DNA of 64,000 nucleotides from CAIPVR01 sp049316905. GTDB taxonomy: Bacteria; Actinomycetota; Acidimicrobiia; Acidimicrobiales; Microtrichaceae. Shown here in pieces: positions 26,741 to 35,215 of the stretch. A model generated the notes under the pieces. It saw only the letters and a list, made by a program, of their open reading frames with translations, did not search any database and was not told the origin of the DNA. Every line of letters starts with the position of its first letter. Position 1 is the first letter of the stretch. The DNA is taken from NCBI GenBank assembly GCA_049316905.1, contig JBMOJH010000005.1:1-64000 (forward strand), read 5' to 3'. A program made the position numbers and the translations under genes.

Positions 26741-27496
26741 ATGGCCAGCTTCCGCGACCGGTTCCTGACGCCCCGCGTGGCGCGGGCCATGACCTCGTCG
26801 TCGGCCATCGTGGCGGTCGGGGCCGGTGCGGCCGCCGGGATCCTCGTGGGGCTCGGCCCCGTGGGCGCCGTGGTCGGAGGTGCCGGGGCGTGGGCGCTGC
26901 GGGTCCTCGCCGCCGTGCCGCGTGACCGCCGGACCCCGGCGGTGTCGCCACGTTCGCTGTCCGAACCGTGGCGGGGCCTGCTCGCCGGGGTGCTCGACGC
27001 CCGCCGCCGCTTCGACGACGCCCTCCGGGGCCTGCGCGACGGCCCGCTGCTCGACCGGCTGCGCGGGCTCGGGGAGCGCCTCGACACCGCCGTGGCCGAG
27101 GCCGGCCGGATCGCAGCGGCCGGCAACTCGCTCTCGGGCGGCCGGGCCCGGATCGACACCGCGGCCGTACAGGCGGAGCTCGCCCAGGTGCGCGCGGGGC
27201 CGCCCGGCCCGCGGGCCGAGCAGACCGCGGCGGCGCTGGAGTCCCAGCTCGCGGCGGCCGCCCGCCTCGACGCCACCATCGCCGACACCTACGACCGGCT
27301 GCGCCTGCTCGACGCCCGGATGGACGAGACCGTGACCCGCACCGTGGAGCTGTCGGTCACCCAGGGCGACGGCGCCGACCTCGGCGGCCTCGACACCGAG
27401 GTCGACGACATCGTCGGCGAGATGGAGGCCCTCCGGCAGGCGGTGGAGGAGACCGACGGACCGACCTCGCTGCCCGGCACCGGCGCCACGGCATGA
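26741..27496 (+). CDS. Membrane-anchored coiled-coil protein of unknown function
   Basis: I do not recognise this 251-residue protein. One Gly/Ala/Val-rich hydrophobic stretch (about residues 20-60) looks like a membrane hairpin or anchor. The rest is helical and charged, with heptad-like Ala/Leu/Arg spacing (about residues 85-215) suggesting a coiled coil, and an acidic end. It follows the VWA gene by 64 bases and overlaps murJ by ATGA. That places it physically between the VWA/AAA set and the lipid II flippase. Confidence 0.6.
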   Translation: MASFRDRFLTPRVARAMTSSSAIVAVGAGAAAGILVGLGPVGAVVGGAGAWALRVLAAVPRDRRTPAVSPRSLSEPWRGLLAGVLDARRRFDDALRGLRDGPLLDRLRGLGERLDTAVAEAGRIAAAGNSLSGGRARIDTAAVQAELAQVRAGPPGPRAEQTAAALESQLAAAARLDATIADTYDRLRLLDARMDETVTRTVELSVTQGDGADLGGLDTEVDDIVGEMEALRQAVEETDGPTSLPGTGATA

Positions 27497-29301
27497 GCGG
27501 TCCCACCGACGACACCCCGTCCGGACCGGACCGCCCGGCCGACGGCGCGCCGGCCCGCCGCGATCTGGCCGATGAGGTCGCCTTCGCGTCCGCCGCCCTC
27601 GACGACCGGGCCGTGGACGAGATGGTGGCCGCCGACATCTCGAGGGGCGACGCGGGCGGCGACGGGACCGGCGGCCGGCGAGGCGAGCCCGTCAGCCGCG
27701 ACCCGGGCCTGGCCCGGCGCCGCGGCCGCAGCCTGCTGCGCGCGAGCGCGCTCCCCGCCATCGGCACGACCGCCTCGCGGGCCACCGGGCTGATCCGGGT
27801 GGCCGCCCTCACCTCCGCGCTGGGCCTCAGCTCGGTGGCCGACATCTACAACCTCGCCAACACCACCCCGAACATCCTCTACGAGCTCGTGCTCGGCGGT
27901 GTGCTCAGCTCCACGTTGGTGCCGATCTTCGTCCGCAGCCTGGACGACCCCGACGACGACACCGCCTCGGTGGTCACCACCGTGGCCTTCGTGGCCATCG
28001 TGGCGCTCACGCTGCTCGGGGTGCTGCTCGCGCCGTGGATCAACCGCCTGTTCGCCTGGCCGCTCGAGGGCGTGGAGCGGGCCCAGCAGCTCGCACTGGG
28101 CGACGACTTCCTGGCCCTGCTCCTCCCCCAGGTGCTCTTCTACGGCGTCACCACGCTGATCACTGCGCTCCTGCACGCCCGCCGGCGCTTCGCCCCACCC
28201 GCGTTCACACCGGTGCTCACGAACCTGGTCACCGCGGCCGCCGCGCTCGCGAGCGTCTGGTGGGTGTCGGCCACCCGACCGACCTCGCAGGTGTACGTCC
28301 TCGGCCTCGGCACCACCCTCGGCGTGGCCGTCATGGCGATCGCGCTCGTGCCGTACCTGCGGAGCTCGGGGATCCACCTGCAGTGGTCGTTCAAGCCGCG
28401 CCACCCGGCGGTGCGCCAGGTCATGCGGCTGTCGGGCTGGACGGTCGGGTTCGCTGCGGCGAACCAGATCGCGTACCTCGCCATCCTGACGCTCGCCCGG
28501 GCGCTCGAGGCGGGCGCGGTCTCGGCGTTCAACTACGCCTTCATCTTCTTCCAGCTGCCCCACGGGCTGATCGCCGTGTCACTCATGACCGCGCTGCTCC
28601 CGGAGCTCGCGGAGGCCGCGGTGGACCGCGACGAGCCGGCGTTCCGGCGCCGGTTCCGCGAGGGCCTGAGCCTGCTGCTCACCTTCCTGATCCCCGCCAC
28701 CGCCGGGGTGGTGTTCCTGGCCACCCCGCTCATCCAGCTGTTCCTCCAGCGCGGGAACTTCAACGCGGCCGACACGGCGCGCACCGCCGACATGCTGAAG
28801 GCCTTCGCGGTGGGCCTCCCGCCGTTCTCGATCTACCTGTTCGCTGTGCGGGCGTTCTTCGCCCGCAAGGACACCCGCACGCCGTTCTGGATCAACCTGT
28901 TCCAGAACGTGCTCAACGTCGCGATCATGTTCCCCCTCGCCGCCTGGCTCGGCCCGCCGGGACTCGCGCTCGCCTACTCGCTGTCCTACTGGGTGGTGGC
29001 GGTGATGGCGCTCTGGATCCTGCACCGGCGCGTCGGCCGCCTCCTCGGTGTCCTGGACCTGCTCCCGCTGCTGCGGTCGCTCGCCGTCGGGGCCGTGGTG
29101 CTGCTGGCGTTGTGGGGCGCCTTCGAGCTGCTCCGGCCGGCATCGCAGACCCGGCCGCTGTTCGAGATGGTCGTCGGTCTGGTCGTGGGCGTCGCGGCGT
29201 TCGTACCGGCCACGTTCGTGCTGCGCCCGCAGGGCTTCGAGCCCGCCATCACCCGCCTGCGACAGGGGGTTCGCGGTCGGGGCCGAACCGTGGGCGGTTA
29301 G
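27493..29301 (+). CDS. murJ: Lipid II flippase MurJ
   Basis: This 602-residue MurJ/MviN-type flippase moves lipid II across the membrane for peptidoglycan synthesis. About 14 hydrophobic segments follow a 90-residue acidic cytoplasmic N-terminal extension. Family features include SRATGLIRVAALTSALG, LANTTPNILYELVLGGVLSS, the RRFAPPAFTPVLTNL loop and RAFFARKDTRTPF. The ATG at 27493 overlaps the preceding stop (ATGA). MurJ usually lies near the origin or beside other cell-wall genes; here it is inside the VWA/PspA block. Its TAG stop is part of the -10 box of the next gene. Confidence 0.93.
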   Translation: MSGPTDDTPSGPDRPADGAPARRDLADEVAFASAALDDRAVDEMVAADISRGDAGGDGTGGRRGEPVSRDPGLARRRGRSLLRASALPAIGTTASRATGLIRVAALTSALGLSSVADIYNLANTTPNILYELVLGGVLSSTLVPIFVRSLDDPDDDTASVVTTVAFVAIVALTLLGVLLAPWINRLFAWPLEGVERAQQLALGDDFLALLLPQVLFYGVTTLITALLHARRRFAPPAFTPVLTNLVTAAAALASVWWVSATRPTSQVYVLGLGTTLGVAVMAIALVPYLRSSGIHLQWSFKPRHPAVRQVMRLSGWTVGFAAANQIAYLAILTLARALEAGAVSAFNYAFIFFQLPHGLIAVSLMTALLPELAEAAVDRDEPAFRRRFREGLSLLLTFLIPATAGVVFLATPLIQLFLQRGNFNAADTARTADMLKAFAVGLPPFSIYLFAVRAFFARKDTRTPFWINLFQNVLNVAIMFPLAAWLGPPGLALAYSLSYWVVAVMALWILHRRVGRLLGVLDLLPLLRSLAVGAVVLLALWGAFELLRPASQTRPLFEMVVGLVVGVAAFVPATFVLRPQGFEPAITRLRQGVRGRGRTVGG

Positions 29302-29304
29302 GCT
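29299..29304 (+). promoter_or_regulatory. -10 box of pspA, overlapping the murJ stop
   Basis: TAGGCT begins with the TAG stop of murJ. It would start a leader of roughly 55 bases that carries the GGAGGAG site of pspA. Confidence 0.45.
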
Positions 29305-29364
29305 CCGCGGGCTGTCGCACCCGACCGGCCCACGGGTCGCGGGGCCCCTGGAGGAGAGCTCGTC

Positions 29365-30156
29365 ATGTGGAAGTCGATCAAGCGCTGGTGGAAGTACATG
29401 GGCGCCAAGGTCAACAGCGTGTTCAACGAGAAGGCCGACCCCAAGGTCCAGCTCGAGCAGGCGATCACCGAGGCCCAGGAGCAGCACCGCCGACTCAAGG
29501 AGCAGGCCGCCAACGTGGTGGCCAACCAGAAGCAGACCGAGATGCGGCTCAACGCCGCGCTCGACGAGCTCGAGAAGCTGAACCGCAACGCCCAGCAGGC
29601 GGTGCTGATGGCCGACGAGGCCGCGCGACGCGGGGACACCGCCAAGGCCGCCGAGTACACCTCCGCCGCCGAGGCGTTCGCGAACCAGCTGATCGCCAAG
29701 GAGCAGGAGGTCGAGAACCTCAAGACGATGTCGCTCCAGGCCGCCCAGGCGAGCGAGCAGGCGAAGAACGCCGTCCAGCAGAACTCCCGCGTGCTCCAGC
29801 AGAAGCTCTCCGAGAAGCAGCGCCTCCTCTCGCAGCTCGACCAGGCGAAGATGCAGGAGCAGATGAACGCCGCCATGTCGAGCCTCACCGAGCAGGTGGG
29901 CGAGGACGTGCCGACGCTCGAGGAGGTCCGGGCGAAGATCGAGCAGCGCTACGCGAAGGCCCAGGGCGTCGCCGAACTGCAGGACCTGTCGGTCGAGTCG
30001 AAGATGATCGAGGTCGAGCAGGCGTCGATCAACGTGGAGGCGCAGGCCCGGCTGTCGGAGATCCGCTCCAAGCTCGGCATCTCCGAGGCGCCCGCCGAGG
30101 CTCCTGCGGCCGCGCCCGCGGAGGGCACGGCCGAGCAGCAGCCCGGCACCGCCTGA
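29365..30156 (+). CDS. pspA: PspA/IM30-family membrane-stress protein
   Basis: This 263-residue protein is almost wholly coiled coil, with the PspA/Vipp1 layout: an amphipathic N-terminal helix (MWKSIKRWWKYMGAKVNSVF), DPKVQLEQAI, long Gln/Glu/Ala-rich helices and a Pro/Ala tail of about 25 residues not found in E. coli PspA. Such proteins polymerise on damaged inner membranes. The ATG at 29365 has GGAGGAG eight bases before it and its own promoter box overlapping the murJ stop. Its stop is one base from the convergent proB stop. Confidence 0.9.
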   Translation: MWKSIKRWWKYMGAKVNSVFNEKADPKVQLEQAITEAQEQHRRLKEQAANVVANQKQTEMRLNAALDELEKLNRNAQQAVLMADEAARRGDTAKAAEYTSAAEAFANQLIAKEQEVENLKTMSLQAAQASEQAKNAVQQNSRVLQQKLSEKQRLLSQLDQAKMQEQMNAAMSSLTEQVGEDVPTLEEVRAKIEQRYAKAQGVAELQDLSVESKMIEVEQASINVEAQARLSEIRSKLGISEAPAEAPAAAPAEGTAEQQPGTA

Positions 30157-30157
30157 G

Positions 30158-31252
30158 TCAGCCCGGCAGCACCACGAGGTCGTCCGCGTGCACGACCTCC
30201 CCGCTGCCGTCCACCAGCTCGTCGGAGCGCCGTCCGGCCATCGCCCGGAGCGCGGCCGCGTCCACCCCGGCGAGGCCCTTGGCCACCACCCGGCCGGCCT
30301 CGTCCACGATCTCCACCGCGGCGCCCTCCGCGAAGGCCCCCTCGCAGCCCAGGACCCCCGCGGCGAGCAGCGACCGGCCGCCGGCGGCCAACGCCCGCGA
30401 CGCGCCGGCGTTGACCACCACGCGACCCTCGGCCGGCAGGGCGAAGGCGATCCAGAGCTTGCGCGCCGGCAGGCGCCGGTCGCGGGGCAGCACGTTCGTG
30501 CCCGTGCCCGGAGCACCCGCCACCGCGTCGACCAGCACGCCGGGTCGGTCCGCCGCGGCGATCACCGCCCGCACCCCGGCCCACGACGCCATCTTCGCCG
30601 CGGCCAGCTTGGAGGCCATCCCGCCCGAGCCGCGATCGGTGCCGGTGCCGCCGGCGAGGGCCTCGAGCTGGTGGTCGACCTCCGCGATCTCCTCGATCAG
30701 CGACGCCTCCGAGCTGAAGCGCGGGTCCGCGTCCATCAGGCCCGGCGTGTCGGTCAGCAGCACCAGGAGCTCGGCGCCGAGCAGCTGGGCCACGAGCGCG
30801 GCGATCCGGTCGTTGTCGCCGAAGCGGATCTCGTCGTCGGCCACGGCGTCGTTCTCGTTGATGACCGGCACCACCCCCAGCTCCAGGAGTCGCTCGAGGG
30901 TGGATCGGGCGTGCAGGTACTGGGCCCGCACCATGAAGTCGAACGGGGCCAGCAGCACCTGACCCGCCACCAGACCGTGCGCGGCCAGCTGACCGGCCCA
31001 CGTCTGGACCATGCGCGCCTGGCCCACCGCCGAGACCGCCTGCAGCGTGCGGGCATCCCGGGGTCGGTCCTCGGCCCGGATCCCGAGCGCCGGCAGCCCC
31101 GCGGCCACCGCACCCGACGACACCAGCACCACCTCGTGGCCCGCGGCGCGCACGCCGGCCACCTCCGAGGCGAGCCGTGCCACTGCGTCGAGGTCCACCT
31201 CGCCGTGGTCGTCGGTGAGGCTGGACGTGCCGACCTTGGCCACCACCCTCAT
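30158..31252 (-). CDS. proB: Glutamate 5-kinase
   Basis: This 364-residue enzyme phosphorylates glutamate in the first step of proline synthesis. The kinase domain has VVAKVGTSSLTD, VLVSSGAVAAG, VPVINENDAV and GSGGMASKLAAAKMA. A C-terminal PUA domain (about residues 275-360) is present. The ATG at 31252 has a GAGGTG site that overlaps the obgE stop, so it is translationally linked to obgE, the usual actinobacterial order. proA, normally next, is about 7.7 kb away. Confidence 0.96.
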   Translation of the reverse strand: MRVVAKVGTSSLTDDHGEVDLDAVARLASEVAGVRAAGHEVVLVSSGAVAAGLPALGIRAEDRPRDARTLQAVSAVGQARMVQTWAGQLAAHGLVAGQVLLAPFDFMVRAQYLHARSTLERLLELGVVPVINENDAVADDEIRFGDNDRIAALVAQLLGAELLVLLTDTPGLMDADPRFSSEASLIEEIAEVDHQLEALAGGTGTDRGSGGMASKLAAAKMASWAGVRAVIAAADRPGVLVDAVAGAPGTGTNVLPRDRRLPARKLWIAFALPAEGRVVVNAGASRALAAGGRSLLAAGVLGCEGAFAEGAAVEIVDEAGRVVAKGLAGVDAAALRAMAGRRSDELVDGSGEVVHADDLVVLPG

Positions 31253-31262
31253 CGTCGGCACC

Positions 31263-32546
31263 TCATGAACGGCGCTCCCGGTCAGGCCGCGTGTCGAACA
31301 CGTCCGCGTCCTCGTACTCGAAGCTGAGGTCGCCGATGCTCACGACGTCGCCGGCGCGGGCCCCGGCCCGGGCGAGGGCCCGGTCCACCCCGAGGCGGGC
31401 GAGACGGTCGTGGGCCACGTCGAGCGCCTCGGGGTTGGTCAGGTCGTTGAACGCCACGGCCCGGAGCGCCTCCCGGCCGAGCACCTCGAAGCTGCCGTCG
31501 TCGTGGCGCACCACCTCGATCCCCTCGGGGGTGGGCCGCAGCGTCACGAAGCCCTCGCCCCGGGGCTCGGCGTCGCGCTCGACCTCCACGTCGGCGCGGA
31601 GCGCGCCCAGGAGCTGGGGGATCCCCCTCCCGGTCACCGCCGAGACGACCAGCCCGTCGAAGTCCGCCACGGCCGCGTCGTCGGCGAGGTCGGCACGGGA
31701 CCCCACCCGCACGCGGGGGCGCTCGAGCAACTCGGCCCGGTAGTCCGCGAGCTCGCCGAGGAGCACCAGCTCCTGGTCCTCGGGGGTGGCGGGCGCGAGG
31801 GGCGACAGGTCGAGCAGCAGCACCAGCGCGCGGGCCCGCTCGATGTGGCGCAGGAACCGGTGGCCGAGCCCCCGGCCCTCGGCCGCCCCCTCGATCAGTC
31901 CGGGGATGTCGGCCACGACCATCTCGAAGCCGTCGTCGAGGCGGACCACGCCGAGCTGGGGCTCGAGGGTGGTGAACGGGTAGTCGGCGATCTTGGGCCG
32001 GGCGGCGGAGATGCGGGAGATGAGCGTGGACTTGCCCACGTTCGGGAACCCCACCAGCGCCACGTCCGCCAGCAGCTTCAGCTCGAGCCAGATCCAGCGC
32101 TCCTCCCCCACCTCGCCCTGCTCGGCGAAGGACGGCGCCCGCCGCCGGTTCGACAGGAAACGGGCGTTGCCCTTCCCGCCCTGGCCCCCGGCCGCGGCCA
32201 GCCAGCGGTCGCCCTCCGCGGTGAGGTCGGCCAGCACGGTGCCGTCGCGGTCGCGCACCTGGGTCCCCACGGGCACCCTCACCACCAGGTCGTCACCCGC
32301 GGCACCGTGGCGGCGCTTGCCCGCGCCGTGACGGCCCGAGGCCGCCTTGCGGTGGGGATGGTCACGGAACGCCAGGAGGCTCGCCACGTTGCGGTCCGCG
32401 GTGAGCCACACGTCGCCGCCGCGGCCGCCGTCGCCGCCGTCGGGACCACCCATGGGCGTGTGCGCCTCACGACGGAACGAGACGCTGCCCGCACCGCCGT
32501 CGCCGCCCTTCACGTTGAGGGCGCACTCGTCCACGAAGTTCGACAC
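31263..32546 (-). CDS. obgE: GTPase Obg/CgtA
   Basis: This 427-residue ribosome-associated GTPase has the three Obg parts: the Gly-rich Obg fold (KGGDGGAGSVSFRRE), the G domain with GFPNVGKST, YPFTTLEPQLG and DIPGLIEGA, and a C-terminal OCT domain (residues about 345-427). It works in large-subunit assembly and stress signalling. The GTG at 32546 is seven bases after a TATCCT -10 box, so translation is leaderless. The ORF can be read further upstream, but that runs into the promoter and the palindrome. Confidence 0.95.
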   Translation of the reverse strand: MSNFVDECALNVKGGDGGAGSVSFRREAHTPMGGPDGGDGGRGGDVWLTADRNVASLLAFRDHPHRKAASGRHGAGKRRHGAAGDDLVVRVPVGTQVRDRDGTVLADLTAEGDRWLAAAGGQGGKGNARFLSNRRRAPSFAEQGEVGEERWIWLELKLLADVALVGFPNVGKSTLISRISAARPKIADYPFTTLEPQLGVVRLDDGFEMVVADIPGLIEGAAEGRGLGHRFLRHIERARALVLLLDLSPLAPATPEDQELVLLGELADYRAELLERPRVRVGSRADLADDAAVADFDGLVVSAVTGRGIPQLLGALRADVEVERDAEPRGEGFVTLRPTPEGIEVVRHDDGSFEVLGREALRAVAFNDLTNPEALDVAHDRLARLGVDRALARAGARAGDVVSIGDLSFEYEDADVFDTRPDRERRS

Positions 32547-32553
32547 GGCCCCG

Positions 32554-32559
32554 AGGATA
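32554..32559 (-). promoter_or_regulatory. -10 box of obgE, leaderless type
   Basis: TATCCT on the minus strand is seven bases before GTG 32546. Confidence 0.5.
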
Positions 32560-32600
32560 CGGGTCACCCGCCCCCGACCCGTGACCCGTTCCCACCCCCC

Positions 32601-32650
32601 GCTCTGTGATGCTGCTGACGACACATCTGTCGTCAGCAGCATCACAGAGC
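32601..32650. repeat. 50-nt perfect palindromic element, copy 1
   Basis: Two perfect 23-bp arms (32601-32623 and 32628-32650) flank a CATC loop. The outer arm is GCTCTGTGATGCTG. It lies between the divergent obgE and dgt promoters, where a simple terminator is not expected. A 50-nt relative is at 60797-60846. Confidence 0.85.
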
Positions 32651-32689
32651 TGGGGATCGTCGGTCGACATGGGTGTCAGCGGTGCTGCC

Positions 32690-32695
32690 TAGCAT
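32690..32695 (+). promoter_or_regulatory. -10 box of the dGTPase gene, leaderless type
   Basis: TAGCAT is seven bases before GTG 32703. TCGACA at 32664-32669 is a weak -35 candidate with a long 20-base spacer. Confidence 0.45.
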
Positions 32696-32702
32696 CGGCG
32701 TC

Positions 32703-33866
32703 GTGAGTGACGCGTCGACCACGCCGCCCCCGGGCCCGGCACCCGCCGGTGAGCGGGCCCGGAGCTGGGCCGCCACGATGGAGGGCCACGCCCTGGGGCA
32801 CCGGGCGGCTCGCCGGGCCCACGCCGACTCCTCCGCCACCCTCGGTGCGGCGCCGCTCCTCGACCGCTCCGCCCGGGAGGAGTGGGAGGACGCCGTGCTC
32901 GCGCCGGGCGCCACCCGGGCCCGCGGCGCGGGCCACCGGAGCGTGGAGGAGCCGCCGGACCCGCTCCGCACCTGTTTCGAGCGCGACCGCGACCGCATCG
33001 TGCACGGGTCGGCGTTCCGCCGGCTCGCCGGCAAGACCCAGGTGTTCGTGTTCCCGGAGGACCATCAGCGCACCCGTCTCACACATGCCCTCGAGGTGGC
33101 CCAGGTGGCGGTGGCGATCGCCCGGGCGGTCGGCGCCAACGTGGCGCTCACCGAGGCGATCGCACTCGGCCACGACTGCGGCCACGGCCCGGGCGGTCAC
33201 GCCTCCGAGGACGCGTTCGCCCCCTACGTCGAGGGCGGTTACGACCACGCGGTCTGGGGGGCCGACGTGGTGCTCGCGCCGCTCAACCTCTGCCACGAGA
33301 CCCTCGACGGGATCCGCAACCACTCCTGGTCCCGGCCGGCCCCGGCCACGCCGGAGGGCGAGATCGTGTCGTGGGCCGACCGGATCGCGTACGTGTGCCA
33401 CGACTTCGAGGATGCGGTCCACGTGGGGATCACCACCCCGGAGCTGCTCCCGCCGGTGGTGCGCGAGCGCTGCGGTGACCGACGAAGCCGCCAGCTGCAC
33501 GCCTTCATCGACGGCGTCGTGCGCGCCACCCGCGAGGAGGGATCGGTGGGCATGGAGGACGGCGTGGCCGAGGCCCTCGCCGAGTTCCGGCGCTTCAACT
33601 ACGACCACATCTACATGCGGCCCGCGTCGGTGGAGCAGTCACGTTCGGTCATCCGGGTGCTGCAGGCGCTGGTGGAACACTTCGCCGACCGGCCCAATGC
33701 GCTGCCCCACCCCGCCACGGCCGACGGCGGGGTCGATCCGGGCAGCCCGCTGGCGCTGCGGGAGGCCGTCACCTACGTGGGCGGCATGACCGACCGGTTC
33801 GCGTTCGCGCAGGCCCGGGCCCGCCTCGGCTGGGAGTCCCGGGACCTGCCGGTCGGCATCGCCTGA
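32703..33866 (+). CDS. dgt: dGTPase-like HD-domain triphosphohydrolase
   Basis: This 387-residue enzyme has the HD metal site of deoxyguanosinetriphosphate triphosphohydrolases: RRLAGKTQVF, RTRLTHALEVAQ, and HDCGHGPGGH, with a downstream SWADRIAYVCHDFED. It would cut dNTPs to nucleoside and tripolyphosphate and so control dNTP pools. The N-terminal 85 residues, Ala/Arg-rich, are longer than in many homologues. The GTG at 32703 is fixed by a -10 box seven bases upstream. It is inserted between obgE and the rpmA-rplU genes, on the opposite strand. Confidence 0.9.
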   Translation: MSDASTTPPPGPAPAGERARSWAATMEGHALGHRAARRAHADSSATLGAAPLLDRSAREEWEDAVLAPGATRARGAGHRSVEEPPDPLRTCFERDRDRIVHGSAFRRLAGKTQVFVFPEDHQRTRLTHALEVAQVAVAIARAVGANVALTEAIALGHDCGHGPGGHASEDAFAPYVEGGYDHAVWGADVVLAPLNLCHETLDGIRNHSWSRPAPATPEGEIVSWADRIAYVCHDFEDAVHVGITTPELLPPVVRERCGDRRSRQLHAFIDGVVRATREEGSVGMEDGVAEALAEFRRFNYDHIYMRPASVEQSRSVIRVLQALVEHFADRPNALPHPATADGGVDPGSPLALREAVTYVGGMTDRFAFAQARARLGWESRDLPVGIA

Positions 33867-33900
33867 GCCCCCGCCCGACCGGAATCGGGCGATCCGCCGG

Positions 33901-33906
33901 TACCGT
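33901..33906 (+). promoter_or_regulatory. -10 box of the DUF6790-like gene
   Basis: TACCGT is six bases before ATG 33913 and no ribosome binding site is present. Confidence 0.45.
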
Positions 33907-33912
33907 CGAACC

Positions 33913-34440
33913 ATGGCCGCGCCCCACGCCCTCACCACCCACCCCGTCACCGCCCCCGCCGATCCCCGCGTGAGCGGTCGACTCATGGTTGCCACCTACG
34001 CGATCGGGGGCATCACCCTGTTCGTGTCGTTCCTCCTCCGCGGGTCGAATGACACCGCCGCGGCCTACTGGGCCGCCGCCGGCTGCGTGGGCACCGTCGG
34101 CATCATGTCGTTCGCTCGGCACTCGGTGTTCCACCGCAGCGACGCCGCGCGGATGGGCTGGGACTACGGCCGCCGCAACGACTTCCAGATCGAGGTCGGC
34201 ATCGCGAACCTGGCCTTCGGCGCGGTCGGGATCCTCACCTGGGTCGCGGCCTGGGGCCCCACCACGGCGGGGGCCGTCACCTTGGCCTTCGGCCTCTACA
34301 TGCTGGGCGCCACCCTCGTGCACGCCGGCGAGCTGCGCCACGGCGGCGCCGCCGAGGGGGCACGGATCGGCTCGACCGTCGCCGCAGGCTCCTTCGCGGT
34401 GGCCCTCATCGTTTCCGGAGTGCTGGCCGTGGCCGCCTGA
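33913..34440 (+). CDS. Four-TM membrane protein, DUF6790-like
   Basis: This 175-residue protein has four hydrophobic segments (about residues 25-42, 50-67, 92-115 and 145-170). Between them is a conserved-looking loop, RHSVFHRSDAARMGWD, followed by FQIEVGIANLAFG, which matches my memory of the DUF6790 family. The function is unknown. The start is ATG 33913, six bases after a -10 box. It stands alone between dgt and the convergent rpmA gene. Confidence 0.65.
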   Translation: MAAPHALTTHPVTAPADPRVSGRLMVATYAIGGITLFVSFLLRGSNDTAAAYWAAAGCVGTVGIMSFARHSVFHRSDAARMGWDYGRRNDFQIEVGIANLAFGAVGILTWVAAWGPTTAGAVTLAFGLYMLGATLVHAGELRHGGAAEGARIGSTVAAGSFAVALIVSGVLAVAA

Positions 34441-34507
34441 GCCACCTGCGCCACCTGCGCCGGCGGAACCGGAACGGCCCACGTCCCCGGACCGGCCCGG
34501 ACGCGCC

Positions 34508-34533
34508 GGTGCCCGCCCCGAGGGGCGGGCACC
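34508..34533. terminator. Strong hairpin between the DUF6790-like gene and rpmA
   Basis: GGTGCCCGCCCC pairs perfectly with GGGGCGGGCACC (12 bp, two-base loop). It lies between convergent stops and could terminate both. There is no T-tract on either side. Confidence 0.6.
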
Positions 34534-34555
34534 GATCAGTTCCGTGCGATTGTGC

Positions 34556-34813
34556 TCAGCCCTCGACGGGCAGCACGTTCACGATCTTGCGGTTCCGGCG
34601 GGAACCGAACTTCACCCGGCCGTCGGCCAGGGCGAACAGGGTGTCGTCGCCGCCGATGCCGACGTTCTCGCCGGGATGGATGCGGGTGCCGCGCTGGCGG
34701 ACGATGATCGACCCGGCGGTGACCACACCGCCGTCGTACACCTTCACGCCCAGGCGCTTGCTCTCGGAGTCACGGCCGTTCCTGGTGGAGCCGCCGCCCT
34801 TGGTCTTCGACAT
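34556..34813 (-). CDS. rpmA: 50S ribosomal protein L27
   Basis: This 85-residue protein is L27, which reaches toward the peptidyl-transferase centre. It begins MSKTKGGGSTRNGRDSESKR, followed by GVKVYDGGVV, RQRGTRIHPG and DDTLFALADG. The N-terminus has no cleavable extension of the kind found in Firmicutes. ATG 34813 has a GAGAGAAGG site. It follows rplU by 34 bases. Confidence 0.97.
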   Translation of the reverse strand: MSKTKGGGSTRNGRDSESKRLGVKVYDGGVVTAGSIIVRQRGTRIHPGENVGIGGDDTLFALADGRVKFGSRRNRKIVNVLPVEG

Positions 34814-34847
34814 GTCGTGCCTTCTCTCGAACTCGTGGACCGGGCCG

Positions 34848-35156
34848 TCAGCCGACGGAGATGCCGGTGATCTCCACCACGGCGTAGGTCTGGCGGTGGC
34901 CCCAACGCTTGCGGACGTTGGCCTTCGCCTTGTAGTCGAACCCGTTGATCTTGGGACCCTTGGTCTCCTCGACCACGGTGCCCGACACGGTGGCACCGGC
35001 GAGCTGGGCGGGCGTGGCCAGCACGTTCGCACCGTCCACGACCATCACCGGGGTCAGCTCGACCTGCGAACCGGGCTCGCCCAGACGCTCCAGACGGACG
35101 CGCTGGCCCTGCTCGACCCGGTACTGCTTGCCGCCGCTCTTCACCACTGCATACAT
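34848..35156 (-). CDS. rplU: 50S ribosomal protein L21
   Basis: This 102-residue protein is L21, opening MYAVVKSGGKQYRVEQGQ and ending in RKRWGHRQTYAVVEITGI. A possible -10 box TAGCGT (35167-35172, minus strand) lies ten bases before ATG 35156, so the gene may be almost leaderless. It heads the rplU-rpmA pair, after rng on the same strand. Confidence 0.97.
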   Translation of the reverse strand: MYAVVKSGGKQYRVEQGQRVRLERLGEPGSQVELTPVMVVDGANVLATPAQLAGATVSGTVVEETKGPKINGFDYKAKANVRKRWGHRQTYAVVEITGISVG

Positions 35157-35215
35157 ACGGCTCACCACGCTACCGGACGGGCCCACCCCGGCGCACGTCG
35201 TGGCCGGGGCACGCC

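Noticed and set aside
32601..32650. Palindrome as a plain rho-independent terminator
   Set aside because: It is between two divergent promoters, not after a gene, and has no T-run.
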